Assembly (NCBI GenBank): GCA_902603905.1
Contig: CACKWM010000001.1
Span: 1-64,000, forward strand
Direction of reading: 5' to 3'
DNA length: 64,000 bases
Source of the DNA: an uncultured Pelagibacteraceae bacterium
GTDB taxonomy: Bacteria; Pseudomonadota; Alphaproteobacteria; Pelagibacterales; Pelagibacteraceae
Both the position numbers and the translations under genes were made by a program. The notes beneath the pieces are model-generated. The model had not been told where the DNA came from and made no database searches. It saw only the letters and a list, made by a program, of their open reading frames with translations. This document shows, one piece after another, positions 40,506 through 51,292 of this stretch (within the stretch, counting starts at the first letter, position 1; each line of letters opens with the position of its first letter).

Positions 40506-41575
40506 TTATTAGAGATTAATCTTTGTCTCAAATGATCAATAGGTACTACCGCACCATCTAAATTATAATGCCAATAAGTCCACCCATTGCAACTTTCAGC
40601 ACCCAGAATTGTTGCTGCCACTTTATGAATTGAGCCTTCTGTTTGTGCATGTTTAATACTGCCATCGGCCATAATTTTTGCTCTAACTTTCTTTTTATTA
40701 TCAAAAATAGTGCTGCCAGGCTTTATTATTCCTAATTCAACTAAAGAACCAAAAGGTATTCTTGGCTTTGATCTATTATTTTTTAATGTGTCTAAATAAT
40801 CATCATCTATAGGTTTTGTATTTTTTAATCTTTCTTCTGCTGCTTTAAAATAATTTTTTTCTTTTTCAATTCCGTAATAATTTCTTCCCAGTTTTTTTGC
40901 AACTGTAGCCGTTGTTCCAGATCCAAGAAAAGGATCCAAAATCATATCCCCTTTATTTGAGGAGGCTAATAAAACTCTATGTAATAGGGACTCAGGTTTT
41001 TGCGTAGAATGAATTTTCTTACCATTCTTTTTTAATCTTTCAGCTCCGTTACAAATTGGCAAATTCCAGTTTGACCTCATTTGAATATCATCATTTAAGC
41101 ATTTTAATGATTGATAATTAAATGTGTATTTTGAATTTTTTTCTTTAGAGGCCCAAATTAATGTTTCATGAGCATTAGTAAATCTTGTTCCTCTGAAATT
41201 TGGCATTGGATTATTTTTGTTCCAAATTACATCATTAAGTATCCAAAATCCTAAGTCTTGTATTTTGGCACCAACTCTAAAAATATTATGATAACTACCA
41301 ATTACCCAAATGCTCCCATTTTTTTTTAAAAGTCTTTTGCATTCTAAAAGCCAATCATTAGTAAATTCATCATAAGTTTTAAAACTTTCAAATTGATCCC
41401 ATTTGTCATTTACTGCTTTTACTTTAGACCTATCAGGTCTGATTAATTTATTTCTTAGCTGCAAATTATATGGAGGATCAGCAAAAATTAGATCAAAACT
41501 TTCATCAGGGATTTTTTTTAATTCTTTAAGACTGTCCCCGTTAATAATTTTATTTTTTAAATTCGAGCTAATCAT
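40502..41575 (-). CDS. ccrM: CcrM-like adenine-specific DNA methyltransferase (GANTC predicted)
   Basis: DSFDLIFADPPYNLQL; ILDPFLGSGTTATVAKKLGRNYYGIEKE; C-terminal extension with AES CNGWTYWHY; start trimmed. Confidence 0.9.
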   Translation of the reverse strand: MISSNLKNKIINGDSLKELKKIPDESFDLIFADPPYNLQLRNKLIRPDRSKVKAVNDKWDQFESFKTYDEFTNDWLLECKRLLKKNGSIWVIGSYHNIFRVGAKIQDLGFWILNDVIWNKNNPMPNFRGTRFTNAHETLIWASKEKNSKYTFNYQSLKCLNDDIQMRSNWNLPICNGAERLKKNGKKIHSTQKPESLLHRVLLASSNKGDMILDPFLGSGTTATVAKKLGRNYYGIEKEKNYFKAAEERLKNTKPIDDDYLDTLKNNRSKPRIPFGSLVELGIIKPGSTIFDNKKKVRAKIMADGSIKHAQTEGSIHKVAATILGAESCNGWTYWHYNLDGAVVPIDHLRQRLISNN

Positions 41576-41592
41576 TTTTATAAAAAACAATT

Positions 41593-41672
41593 AGACTCCA
41601 GCTCAGAGTCTCCGTCAACCTGCGATTGAATTAATTTGAGTCCAATAGTGATCTAATTTATTTTAGACTCAA
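41593..41672. promoter_or_regulatory. cluster of four GANTC sites arranged as inverted pairs upstream of the ccrM-like gene
   Basis: GACTC 41594, GAGTC 41606, GAGTC 41638, GACTC 41666; AGACTC-N7-GAGTCT and TTGAGTC...GACTCAA. Confidence 0.6.
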
Positions 41673-42230
41673 TATATTGTGTATTGGTTGAAATGTTTTT
41701 CTATGGTGCTTGGTTATCCCAAATTTTTTAATTGCTGATAAATGGTCCTTAGTTCCATAACCTGAATTTTTATTCCAAAAATATCTAATATATTTTTTTG
41801 ACATTTTTGTAATTAAACGATCTCTTGAAACTTTAGCAATTATTGAAGCAGCAGATATTTCAGGTATTTTTTGATCTCCTTTAACTACATATTTTAAATT
41901 GTAATTTTTAATTTTTGGAATTTGATTTCCATCTATCAATATTTTTCCAGGTTTTTTTTTTAATTTTATTATAGCTCTTTTCATTGCAAGTAGACTTGCA
42001 TTTAAAATATTCATTTTTTCTATTTCTTTCAATGAAGCAGAACCAATAGACCAATATGAATTTTTTTTTATATATTTTTCTAATATTTCACGATTTTTTT
42101 TTGATAATTTTTTTGAGTCTTTTAGCTTTTTCTTATTTAATTTTTTTTTTAATATAACTGCAGCAGCATAAACAGGCCCAATTAGACTTCCCCTGCCAAC
42201 TTCATCTACGCCAGCTATGGTTTTTTTCAT
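41658..42230 (-). CDS. rnhB: ribonuclease HII
   Basis: IAGVDEVGRGSLIGPVYAAAVIL; KDSKKLSKKNREIL; PEISAASIIAKVSRDRL. Confidence 0.96.
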   Translation of the reverse strand: MKKTIAGVDEVGRGSLIGPVYAAAVILKKKLNKKKLKDSKKLSKKNREILEKYIKKNSYWSIGSASLKEIEKMNILNASLLAMKRAIIKLKKKPGKILIDGNQIPKIKNYNLKYVVKGDQKIPEISAASIIAKVSRDRLITKMSKKYIRYFWNKNSGYGTKDHLSAIKKFGITKHHRKTFQPIHNILSLK

Positions 42231-42234
42231 ACAA

Positions 42235-42954
42235 TTAAATTTCTATATTTTGTTGATTGATTTCTTTACGAATAATTTTTAGGTCTTCCCATGAAAACTT
42301 TTTTTGATCAGGTTTTCTTAAAAGGTACGCTGGATGAAATGTAATAATAGTTTTGTAGATTTTTTGTTTAATAATTACCTCTTTCCATTGACCTCTTTCA
42401 TTAGATATTCTTTTATTACTTCCCAATATAGCTTCCATTGCAGTGCTCCCCATAAGTATTAAAATTTTAGGATCAATAATTGAAATGTGTTCCTTGAGAT
42501 ATTTGGAATATCTATTAATTTCTGATTGCTCTGGTTTTCTATTATTAGGAGGCCTGTAATTTACCACATTAGTTATATAAACTTTTTTTCTTTCAATCTT
42601 TATTGCGCTAAGCATTTTATTTAGTAAATTTCCAGCATCTCCTACAAAAGGTTTTCCTAACTCATCTTCTTTTTGGCCTGGACCTTCGCCAACTATCATT
42701 ATTGAACTTTGAATATTACCGTCTGCAAAAACTATTTTCGATGCATTATTTTTTAATTTACAATCATTAATTGAATTTATTTCTTCTTTTAATTTTATAA
42801 GTTTTTCATGTTTATTTTCATTTTGCTTACTTGGATTATTAATTTGATTTTTTAAACGATTAATTGGACTGTTATTAAATACATAATCATATCCAATTGA
42901 GTTTAATAGTTCTATATCCAAACTGTCTTTTTGATTTATTTGTTTTTTAATCAT
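42235..42954 (-). CDS. uracil-DNA glycosylase (family 4-like)
   Basis: IMIVGEGPGQKEDELGKPFVGDAGNLLNKML; VYITNVVNYRPPNNRKP; ITFHPAYLLRKPDQK. Confidence 0.92.
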   Translation of the reverse strand: MIKKQINQKDSLDIELLNSIGYDYVFNNSPINRLKNQINNPSKQNENKHEKLIKLKEEINSINDCKLKNNASKIVFADGNIQSSIMIVGEGPGQKEDELGKPFVGDAGNLLNKMLSAIKIERKKVYITNVVNYRPPNNRKPEQSEINRYSKYLKEHISIIDPKILILMGSTAMEAILGSNKRISNERGQWKEVIIKQKIYKTIITFHPAYLLRKPDQKKFSWEDLKIIRKEINQQNIEI

Positions 42955-42965
42955 AAAATAGAACT

Positions 42966-44654
42966 ATGTTAACAAAGTTTTATAAAATATTTTGCCTTAT
43001 ATTATTATTAATTTTTCAAAGCCCATTATACTCCAAAAGTAAAGATTTTAGGGAATTTAATTCGAAAAATTTATCTAGCTATTTTTCGGGACTTGTATCT
43101 TACAATAATCAAAAAAATATTGATTCCCTAAAGTTTTTCAATTTATCCGATTCTTTAATAGATAAACATGAACCTTACCTTAAAAAATATATTTTTTCTT
43201 TAGTAATGGAAGGAAAAATTAATCAAGCTATAAAAAAATTAAAACAATTTTCAGGTGAAAAAAATTCAGATTTTTTTGAAGCTTATTTAATATTAACACT
43301 TGATAGTATTAAAAAAAAAAATTTTAAAAATACCAATAAATATTTAAATGAACTATCAAGATTTAAAGAAAATAGTACATTTGAACTAATTATTTATGAG
43401 TCTATAAAAAATTATACTTATCTTTTTGAAAACAAAAAAAAATTATCGAACGGTAATAATTTAGGTAATTTATCGCTTATTAGCAATGCATTTCATAGTT
43501 GTTATCTAGAAGAAAAAAAAACTAAAAATTATTTTGAAAAATTATTTAATAGTGGTGAAATTGACTATTCAAGGTATATTTTTTTTTATATTAATTATCT
43601 AATTGAACAAAAACAATTTACCAAAGCGAAGGAAATTACTGATAAAGTAGATATTTTAAGTAGCAGTCTACTAATTGCTCAAACAAAAAATTGGATTGAT
43701 AATAAGGAATTTAATAAATTTAATCAGATTTTTTCCTGTAAGAATGAAACAGATATTTTGAGTGAATTTTTCTTTTTAATTTCTAATATATATTCATCAG
43801 AAGATGAAATAGGAAAATCAAATTTTTATTTAAAAATATCTAATTTTTTAAATCCAAAATTTCATTTTAATTTGTCTTTATTTGTTGAGAATTATTACAA
43901 TAGCAAAAACTATAAAACGACTGAAAAAGTATTAGATAATTTTGATGAAAGTGATGATTTTTATTATTGGTATAAAATAAAAATAAAAACGCAAATAATT
44001 TCTCAAGAATTAGGACAAGAACAAGCATACAATTTTATAAATTCAAAATTTAAAAAAATTAAACAACCATCAGTAAAAATTTTATATGATATGGCAAATT
44101 TGGTGAAAGGTTTTGAAAAACATCAGATTGCTATAAATTACTATAATGAACTTCTTACAAAAATTAATATAAATTCAAATACTTATGCAGAAATTTTATT
44201 TAGAAGAGGTGGGAGTTACGAAAGATTAAAAAAATTTAATCAATCTGATAAAGATTTATTACAATCTTTAGAAATTAATCCAGATGAAGCTTACGTTTTA
44301 AATTATTTGGCTTATTCATGGCTAGAAAGAAATTATAAAATTGATACTGCAATAGAAATGTTGCAAAGGGCATATAAACAAAAACCAAATGACCCATTTA
44401 TTATAGATTCTGTTGGTTGGGGATATTATTTAGTTAATGATTTAATTAATGCAGAAAAATTTTTGAGAAGAGCAATTGAACTAATGCCAAATGATCCAAT
44501 AGTTAATGATCATTATGGAGATATATTGTGGAAAATGGATAGAAAAATTGAAGCCAGATATTATTGGAAAAGTGTTTTAAAATTTGAAGATACTGAGGAA
44601 AAAATGAAAGAAAATATTAAATTTAAACTTCTAAAAGGTTTAAAAGTAATTTAG
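42966..44654 (+). CDS. TPR-repeat protein with signal peptide
   Basis: C-terminal TPRs: EILFRRGGSYERLKKFNQSDKDLLQSLEINPDEAYVLNYLAYSW... Confidence 0.82.
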   Translation: MLTKFYKIFCLILLLIFQSPLYSKSKDFREFNSKNLSSYFSGLVSYNNQKNIDSLKFFNLSDSLIDKHEPYLKKYIFSLVMEGKINQAIKKLKQFSGEKNSDFFEAYLILTLDSIKKKNFKNTNKYLNELSRFKENSTFELIIYESIKNYTYLFENKKKLSNGNNLGNLSLISNAFHSCYLEEKKTKNYFEKLFNSGEIDYSRYIFFYINYLIEQKQFTKAKEITDKVDILSSSLLIAQTKNWIDNKEFNKFNQIFSCKNETDILSEFFFLISNIYSSEDEIGKSNFYLKISNFLNPKFHFNLSLFVENYYNSKNYKTTEKVLDNFDESDDFYYWYKIKIKTQIISQELGQEQAYNFINSKFKKIKQPSVKILYDMANLVKGFEKHQIAINYYNELLTKININSNTYAEILFRRGGSYERLKKFNQSDKDLLQSLEINPDEAYVLNYLAYSWLERNYKIDTAIEMLQRAYKQKPNDPFIIDSVGWGYYLVNDLINAEKFLRRAIELMPNDPIVNDHYGDILWKMDRKIEARYYWKSVLKFEDTEEKMKENIKFKLLKGLKVI

Positions 44655-44657
44655 TCA

Positions 44658-45497
44658 ATGAAATTAAAGTCTTATGCCAAAGTTAATCTTTCACTAAACA
44701 TTGTAGGAAAATTTAGATCAAAAAAACATAAGATAGAAAGTTTAATATCATTTATAGATTTTTATGACTTAATATACTTGAGACCAATACATTCTAATAA
44801 ACACAAAGTTTATTTTATGGGTAAATTTGCAAGAGGAATAAATAGAAAAAATACAGTTTCTAAACTTTTAAATATACTTGACCAAAAAAAATTACTTAAC
44901 AATCAAAAATTTGAAATTAAAATCAAAAAAAATATTCCTCAACAATCTGGAATGGGAGGGGGATCCATGAATGCCGCATCTTTAATTAATTATTTCTATA
45001 AAAATAAAATTATTAGATTGAACAAAAAAAGATTAATAAATCTAGCTAACTTGATAGGATCAGATGTTATTCTTGGAATAAATCCCAAAAATACAATTTT
45101 ATCTTCTAGCGGGAAATTGACTAAATTTAAAAAAAAACTTGGTTTATATGTATTAATTGTGAAACCTAATTTTGGCTGTTCTACAAAATTTATTTATTCA
45201 AAGGTAAGATGCTACTCTAAAGCCAAGTATAATAATCCAAAAAAATTATTGCTAAGTAAGAAAAATATTATCAATTCAAGCAATGCATTGGAAAAGATTG
45301 CTTTTAAAGAATATCCAAAATTAATCAGAATAAAATTATTTTTATTAAAATTATCGAAAGTAAAATTTGTTAGAATGTCTGGATCAGGATCCTCAATTTT
45401 GGCTTATTTTTATTCTAAAAAAGCTACAGAAAATGGAAGAAAGGAATTCAAGAAGAAATTTAACAACTATTGGTGTATTACATCAAAAACTATATAA
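44658..45497 (+). CDS. ispE: 4-diphosphocytidyl-2-C-methyl-D-erythritol kinase
   Basis: MKLKSYAKVNLSLNIVGKF; IPQQSGMGGGSMNAASLINYF; VRMSGSGSSILAYF. Confidence 0.94.
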   Translation: MKLKSYAKVNLSLNIVGKFRSKKHKIESLISFIDFYDLIYLRPIHSNKHKVYFMGKFARGINRKNTVSKLLNILDQKKLLNNQKFEIKIKKNIPQQSGMGGGSMNAASLINYFYKNKIIRLNKKRLINLANLIGSDVILGINPKNTILSSSGKLTKFKKKLGLYVLIVKPNFGCSTKFIYSKVRCYSKAKYNNPKKLLLSKKNIINSSNALEKIAFKEYPKLIRIKLFLLKLSKVKFVRMSGSGSSILAYFYSKKATENGRKEFKKKFNNYWCITSKTI

Positions 45498-45529
45498 TTT
45501 TTTTTTTTTGTGATATATGAAATTGATTT

Positions 45530-45603
45530 TGGGGCGTAGCCAAGCGGTAAGGCAGCGGTTTTTGGTACCGCCATCCTAGGTTCGAATCCTAGCGCCCCAG
45601 CCA
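45530..45603 (+). tRNA. tRNA-Gln (anticodon UUG), CCA encoded
   Basis: TGGGGCG...CGCCCCA acceptor stem; anticodon arm GCGGT-TTTTGGT-ACCGC; T arm CTAGG-TTCGAAT-CCTAG; CCA 3' end. Confidence 0.96.
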
Positions 45604-45606
45604 TAT

Positions 45607-46881
45607 ATGATGACTTTATTAAATAAAATTTTTTCTCAATCAAAAAATTTTAATTATTTAAACTTAGCGTTTCAAAAAATTAAAAAAAAAACTGAGATAA
45701 AAAAAATATTCAAAGCTATAGAAGAATTTTCAAACAATAGCGAAATAAGATATGTTGGCGGTTGTGTCAGAAAAGCTATTAACAATGAACTTATTGACGA
45801 TATTGATCTTGCAGTTAATTTAAATCCAGATGATGTTTGCAAAATTTTAAAGAAAAATAATATTAAATTTTATAAAACAGGAATTGATCATGGAACGATT
45901 ACTGTTTTGATTCGTAATAAAAAATTTGAGATAACATCATTAAGAAAAGATATTTTAACTGACGGAAGACATGCAAAAGTTAAATTTTCAAATGATTGGC
46001 ATGAAGATGCCTCAAGAAGAGATTTTACAATAAATTCAATTTATGCGGATATTGATGGAAATTTATTTGATCCTTTTGATGGAAAAAAAGACTTAGAAAA
46101 TGGCGAAATAAAATTTATTGGAGAAGCTGAAAAAAGAATCAAAGAAGACTATCTAAGAATTTTAAGATATATAAGATTTTTTCTTAATTATAGTAAAAAA
46201 AAGCACAATTCAGATGTTACCAAAGCTATAAAACAAAACTTAGATGGATTTAGTAAAATTTCACCAGAAAGACTGTTGGAAGAATTTAAAAAATTGGCCG
46301 ATTCTAGTGGTTTTTCTAAATTGACTAAAGATATCTTCTGTTTTGAAATCATTAAATTAATTTTTCCCCAATTTAAAAATATTAATATTTTTAAAAAACT
46401 AAACAATTTTGCCAAAGAAAATATTAATAATTTAGATTTTATTCTTTTAATATCTCTACTGATTATTGATGATACTGACAATACCGATTATTTTATATAT
46501 AAATTTAATATTTCCAAAAAAGATGAAAAAAGAATTTTGTTTTTAAATAATTTTTTTTCATCAAAAATTAGCAGTAAAACTTTTTCTAAAAAAAATCTAG
46601 ATAAAATTTTGTATTTTAATGGCAAGCAATCATTATTAGATTTACTTTATTTTCAAATTTTTAGATCTAAAAAAGTTGATAAAAAAATTATAGAAATGAT
46701 AGAATTTTTTAAAGATAAAGAGGCGCCATTATTACCCCTAAGAGCTATCACTTTAATGACTGAATATAATTTCTCTGAAGGAAAAGAACTTGGAGTTAAA
46801 CTAAAGGAAATAGAAAAGAAATGGGTTGAAAATAATTTTGAAATTTCAAAATTAGAAGTTCAAAAAATCATAAAAAATTAA
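45607..46881 (+). CDS. cca: CCA tRNA nucleotidyltransferase/poly(A) polymerase family
   Basis: [61 protein letters not shown]. Confidence 0.94.
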   Translation: MMTLLNKIFSQSKNFNYLNLAFQKIKKKTEIKKIFKAIEEFSNNSEIRYVGGCVRKAINNELIDDIDLAVNLNPDDVCKILKKNNIKFYKTGIDHGTITVLIRNKKFEITSLRKDILTDGRHAKVKFSNDWHEDASRRDFTINSIYADIDGNLFDPFDGKKDLENGEIKFIGEAEKRIKEDYLRILRYIRFFLNYSKKKHNSDVTKAIKQNLDGFSKISPERLLEEFKKLADSSGFSKLTKDIFCFEIIKLIFPQFKNINIFKKLNNFAKENINNLDFILLISLLIIDDTDNTDYFIYKFNISKKDEKRILFLNNFFSSKISSKTFSKKNLDKILYFNGKQSLLDLLYFQIFRSKKVDKKIIEMIEFFKDKEAPLLPLRAITLMTEYNFSEGKELGVKLKEIEKKWVENNFEISKLEVQKIIKN

Positions 46882-47372
46882 ATATATTTTACGTCTTTAA
46901 TTTCAAAGTTTTTTGTACCTGCGGGTGTAGATATTTCAATTAGATCACTTTTGTTTTTTCCAATTAAGCCTTTACCAATAGGTGATTGAAAATATATAAG
47001 TTTTTTTTTTAAATCTGCCTCATCTTTTCCAACAATTTTATAATTAATTTTTTCTCCAGTATCTAAATTATTTAAATAAACAGTTGAACCAAAAATAACT
47101 TTTCCCTCATTTGTTATTTTTGTTATATCGATTACATCTGCTCTAGCAATTATGTCATTAATTTCTTGTATTCTTCCTTCATTATGAGATTGTTGTTCTT
47201 TAGCAGCATGGTATTCTGCATTTTCTTTTAGATCTCCGTGAGATCTTGCCTCGGCTATAGCGGCAACTATTTCAGGGCGTTTTTTTTCTTTTAAAAAAAT
47301 TAATTCATTTTTTAATTTTTCAAGACCCTCAATAGTTATTGGTTCTTTATTCACATTATTTCCATTTTGCAT
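46878..47372 (-). CDS. greA: transcription elongation factor GreA
   Basis: [51 protein letters not shown]. Confidence 0.97.
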   Translation of the reverse strand: MQNGNNVNKEPITIEGLEKLKNELIFLKEKKRPEIVAAIAEARSHGDLKENAEYHAAKEQQSHNEGRIQEINDIIARADVIDITKITNEGKVIFGSTVYLNNLDTGEKINYKIVGKDEADLKKKLIYFQSPIGKGLIGKNKSDLIEISTPAGTKNFEIKDVKYI

Positions 47373-48165
47373 TTGGAGGCATAGACATTAATATTGCTTC
47401 AGGGTTACCTCCACTATTTAATCCAAATTTTGTTCCACGATCATACAACAAATTAAACTCGACATATTTACCTCTTTTTAATAATTGAGTTTCTTTTTCT
47501 TTTTTTTTCCATTTTAAAAACATTTTTTTTTCTACAATTTTTTTAACTAAATTAGCAAAAGTAATACCAACATCTTTAATAAAAGAAAAATCTTTTTCCC
47601 AATTACCCATTTTATAATCAAAAAAGATACCTCCTATACCTCTCAATTCATTTCTATGAGGTATATAAAAATATTCATCGCACCACTTTTTATATTTAGA
47701 ATAGTATTTATTATTGTGTTTATTACATATTTTTTTTAACTCAGTATGAAAATATTTTTTTTCTTTATTATCAGTAATACAAGGGGTTAGGTCCATTCCT
47801 CCTCCAAACCAAATTTTTTCTGTACAAATAAGTCTAGTATTAAAATGCATAGCGGGGATTTTAGGATTTTTTGGGTGCAATACCACAGAAATACCTGAAG
47901 ACCAAAAACTAGCATTACTTTTTGTTCCAGGGATTTTTTTTGCAAATTCTTTTGAAAATTTTCCTACCACATTCGAAAATGCAACACCTCCTTTTTCAAT
48001 TACTTCACCTTTGATTATTCTAAACTCACCATGTCTCCATTTATTTTTTTTAAATTTTTTGTTAGAGCCATATTTTCTTTCTAATTGTTCAATGTTATTA
48101 CAAATTATATTTTGTAAACCAATGAACCATTCTTTAGCTAATTTTTGTTTTTTTTTAATTTTCAT
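47356..48165 (-). CDS. hemF: oxygen-dependent coproporphyrinogen III oxidase
   Basis: [57 protein letters not shown]. Confidence 0.96.
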   Translation of the reverse strand: MKIKKKQKLAKEWFIGLQNIICNNIEQLERKYGSNKKFKKNKWRHGEFRIIKGEVIEKGGVAFSNVVGKFSKEFAKKIPGTKSNASFWSSGISVVLHPKNPKIPAMHFNTRLICTEKIWFGGGMDLTPCITDNKEKKYFHTELKKICNKHNNKYYSKYKKWCDEYFYIPHRNELRGIGGIFFDYKMGNWEKDFSFIKDVGITFANLVKKIVEKKMFLKWKKKEKETQLLKRGKYVEFNLLYDRGTKFGLNSGGNPEAILMSMPPNAKWK

Positions 48166-48172
48166 ATTTTTT

Positions 48173-48637
48173 TTAAAAAATTTTATTTTGTCTCATGCTT
48201 TCAGCAAGGACTATTGCCACTGAAGAAGCTATATTTAATGATCTTTTGCCAGACATTAATGGTATTTTAATTCTATTATCAACCAATTTGTGAATTTCTT
48301 CAGGCACCCCAGAGCTTTCTCTTCCAAATAAAATTGTATCATTAATTTTGAACTTAAACGATGAATATACATCAGAAGCCTTAGTAGTCATAAGCACTAT
48401 TCTTTCATTTTCTTTTTTTTTAAATTTAAAAAAAGATTCTTTACTTGGATAAAATTTAATCATTTTTTCATCAAAGTAATCTAATACTACTCTTTTGAAG
48501 CGTTTATCATTAAATATAAATCCACATGGTTCAATGATCTCAATCATAGCGCCTAAGCAAGAACATGTTCTAATAATTGCAGCTGTATTTTGGGGTATAT
48601 CCGGTTCATAAAGTGCTATTTTTGGGCCTAAATTCAT
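48173..48637 (-). CDS. trmL: tRNA (cytidine(34)-2'-O)-methyltransferase, SPOUT family
   Basis: IALYEPDIPQNTAAIIRTCSCLGAMIEIIEPCGF; LFGRESSGVPEE; IPLMSGKRSLNIASSVAIVLAE. Confidence 0.93.
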   Translation of the reverse strand: MNLGPKIALYEPDIPQNTAAIIRTCSCLGAMIEIIEPCGFIFNDKRFKRVVLDYFDEKMIKFYPSKESFFKFKKKENERIVLMTTKASDVYSSFKFKINDTILFGRESSGVPEEIHKLVDNRIKIPLMSGKRSLNIASSVAIVLAESMRQNKIF

Positions 48638-48725
48638 TTTTTGTGTGTCATTGTTACCATTAGAAATAAATCTTTTTTACTATATGAAATCATATATTAG
48701 ATAAGAATAAACATAATTTTTTAAT

Positions 48726-49238
48726 ATGTCAGATCAAAAAAAACCTAAAAGAAGGGATTTTTTATTTACTGCATCATATGCAATAGGTGCAGTTGGTATT
48801 GGTGCAGCAGTTTGGCCTTTAGTGGACCAAATGAATCCAGACAAATCAGTAAAAGCTCTGGCTAGCACTGAAGTTGATGTAAGTTTGTTGGAACCTGGAA
48901 AGTCAATAACTGTTTTATGGAGAGGAAAACCAGTTTTTATAAAAAGAAGAACACAAGAAGAAATATTTGAAGCAAGAGCTGTCAAGATGGATGAACTTAA
49001 GCATCCAGAAAAAGATGAAGACAGAGCAAAAGATCCAGAGTGGCTAGTAATGCTTGGAGTTTGCACTCATCTAGGGTGTGTGCCTGTAGGAGATAAAGGT
49101 GATTACAATGGTTGGTTTTGCCCTTGTCATGGATCGCACTATGATACATCTGGAAGAATTAGGAAAGGCCCAGCTCCTACAAATCTTGAAGTGCCTAAAT
49201 ATGAATTTATTAATAGCAATACAATTAAAATAGGTTAA
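48726..49238 (+). CDS. petA: ubiquinol-cytochrome c reductase Rieske iron-sulfur subunit
   Basis: Twin-Arg-like [31 protein letters not shown]...[12 protein letters not shown]. Confidence 0.97.
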   Translation: MSDQKKPKRRDFLFTASYAIGAVGIGAAVWPLVDQMNPDKSVKALASTEVDVSLLEPGKSITVLWRGKPVFIKRRTQEEIFEARAVKMDELKHPEKDEDRAKDPEWLVMLGVCTHLGCVPVGDKGDYNGWFCPCHGSHYDTSGRIRKGPAPTNLEVPKYEFINSNTIKIG

Positions 49239-49245
49239 AAATTTA

Positions 49246-50505
49246 ATGAGTGATCAAAACTATGTACCATCTTCAAAATTAGGTAAATGGTTTAATGATC
49301 GATTACCTTTATTATCTTTAAGTGCTCATTTGAGAGAGTACCCTACACCAAAAAATTTAAATTACTGGTGGACTTTTGGGGGTATATTAACTTTCTGTTT
49401 AGTTGCCCAAATTATTACAGGAATTGTATTAGCAATGCATTATGTAGCGCATACAGATTTAGCTTTTGCAAGCGTAGAACATATAATGAGAGATGTAAAT
49501 TATGGATGGCTACTTAGGTACTTTCATGCAAATGGAGCATCAATGTTTTTTTTAGCAGTTTATATTCATATTTTTAGATCGCTATATTATGGATCTTATA
49601 AGTCACCAAGAGAAGTTATATGGATTATAGGAATGATAATATATTTTTTAATGATGATGACGGCATTTATGGGATACGTATTACCATGGGGGCAAATGAG
49701 TTTTTGGGCAGCAACAGTAATAACAAATTTATTTAGCGCGGTTCCTTTTGTAGGTGAAAGTATTACGAATTGGCTATGGGGAGGTTTTGCAGTTGATAAC
49801 CCAACATTAACAAGATTTTATGCTTTGCACTACCTTCTTCCTTTTTTGATTTTTGGTTTAGTAATTTTACACATTTGGGCTCTGCATGTTCCAGGAAACA
49901 ACAATCCAATAGGAATTGAACTGAAAAAACCATCAAAAGATACAGTTCCTTTCCACCCATATATAGTTATTAAGGATTTGTTTGCTCTGTTGCTTTTTTT
50001 AATTGTATTTGCTTTTTTTGTTTTTTATGCACCAAATATATTGGGTCATGCTGACAATTATATTGAGGCAAACCCAATGGTCACTCCAAATCATATAGTT
50101 CCAGAATGGTACTTATTGCCTTTTTATGCAATATTAAGATCAGTACCAGACAAACTTTTTGGAGTTATTGCAATGTTTGCTTCAATTTTTGTTTTGGTAA
50201 TATTGCCATGGCTTGATACTTCTAAAGTTAAATCAGCAATTTTTAGACCTATATACAAGCAATTTTATTGGATACTAGTGATAGATGTTTTTATATTAGG
50301 TTATATGGGAGCGATGCCCGCAGAAGGAACATACTTACTAATTGCTAGAGTAGCTACCACATATTATTTTGTTCATTTTTTAATTATTTTACCAATCCTC
50401 GGTAAGAAAGAAAAGACATTACCAATACCTTTAAGCATTACAGATCCAGTCATGGGTGTGTCACCAAATCCTGACATGGTAAAAAAAAAAGAAATTTACA
50501 ATTAA
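49246..50505 (+). CDS. petB: cytochrome b
   Basis: [63 protein letters not shown]. Confidence 0.98.
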   Translation: MSDQNYVPSSKLGKWFNDRLPLLSLSAHLREYPTPKNLNYWWTFGGILTFCLVAQIITGIVLAMHYVAHTDLAFASVEHIMRDVNYGWLLRYFHANGASMFFLAVYIHIFRSLYYGSYKSPREVIWIIGMIIYFLMMMTAFMGYVLPWGQMSFWAATVITNLFSAVPFVGESITNWLWGGFAVDNPTLTRFYALHYLLPFLIFGLVILHIWALHVPGNNNPIGIELKKPSKDTVPFHPYIVIKDLFALLLFLIVFAFFVFYAPNILGHADNYIEANPMVTPNHIVPEWYLLPFYAILRSVPDKLFGVIAMFASIFVLVILPWLDTSKVKSAIFRPIYKQFYWILVIDVFILGYMGAMPAEGTYLLIARVATTYYFVHFLIILPILGKKEKTLPIPLSITDPVMGVSPNPDMVKKKEIYN

Positions 50506-50509
50506 TTTT

Positions 50510-51292
50510 ATGAAAAATTTTATTAAATTATTTAGTTTTTTATTTTTAATTATAATTCTTTCCAGCCAAAATGCTTTTACAGAAGAAAAAAAAAAATTAC
50601 TAAATCCTGGTTGGAGTTTTAAAGGTTATTTTGGAAAGTTTGATAGAGCTTCGTTACAAAGAGGCTATCAAGTTTACACAGAAGTTTGTGCCTCATGTCA
50701 TTCAATGAAGTATTTAAGCTATAGAAATTTGGCAGAAGAAGGAGGTCCAGAATTTTCTAAGGAACAAGCAAAGGCTATAGCGGCAAGCTTTGAAGTAACT
50801 GATGGTCCTAACGATGATGGAGATATGTTTGTAAGACCAGCAAAGCTATCAGACAAATTTGTTGGTCCATATCAAAACGACAAAGAAGCTATGGCTTCTA
50901 ATGGGGGAGCGTATCCTCCAGATTTTTCTGTCTTAGTAAAGGCAAGAAGTGGAGGAGCAGATTATATTTATTCACTATTGCTTGGATATGAAGATCCACC
51001 TAGCAATGTAATATTGGATGATGGAGTTTATTACAATAAATACATGTATGGAAATATGATAAGAATGCCAAATCCTTTATCAGATGGTTTAATAGAATAT
51101 AATGACGGTACAGAAGCAACAGAAGAACAAATGGCAAAAGATTTAGTAACCTTTCTTGCATGGGCTGCAGAGCCTCATCTTGAGGCAAGGCATAAAATTG
51201 GCTTTAAAGCAATTATATATTTAATAATTTTAACTATTTTAGCTTATTTTAGTATGAAAAGACTTTGGCTACGTATTGAACCTAAAGTTTAA
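50510..51292 (+). CDS. petC: cytochrome c1
   Basis: Signal peptide; VYTEVCASCHSMKYLSYRNL; MPNPLSDGLIEY; C-terminal TM anchor. Confidence 0.96.
   Translation: MKNFIKLFSFLFLIIILSSQNAFTEEKKKLLNPGWSFKGYFGKFDRASLQRGYQVYTEVCASCHSMKYLSYRNLAEEGGPEFSKEQAKAIAASFEVTDGPNDDGDMFVRPAKLSDKFVGPYQNDKEAMASNGGAYPPDFSVLVKARSGGADYIYSLLLGYEDPPSNVILDDGVYYNKYMYGNMIRMPNPLSDGLIEYNDGTEATEEQMAKDLVTFLAWAAEPHLEARHKIGFKAIIYLIILTILAYFSMKRLWLRIEPKV

Noticed and set aside
45512-45612. 8-nt direct repeat (atatatga) flanking tRNA-Gln as a possible integration att pair
   Set aside because: Very AT-rich 8-mer easily expected by chance, and nothing integrated between the copies but the tRNA itself.
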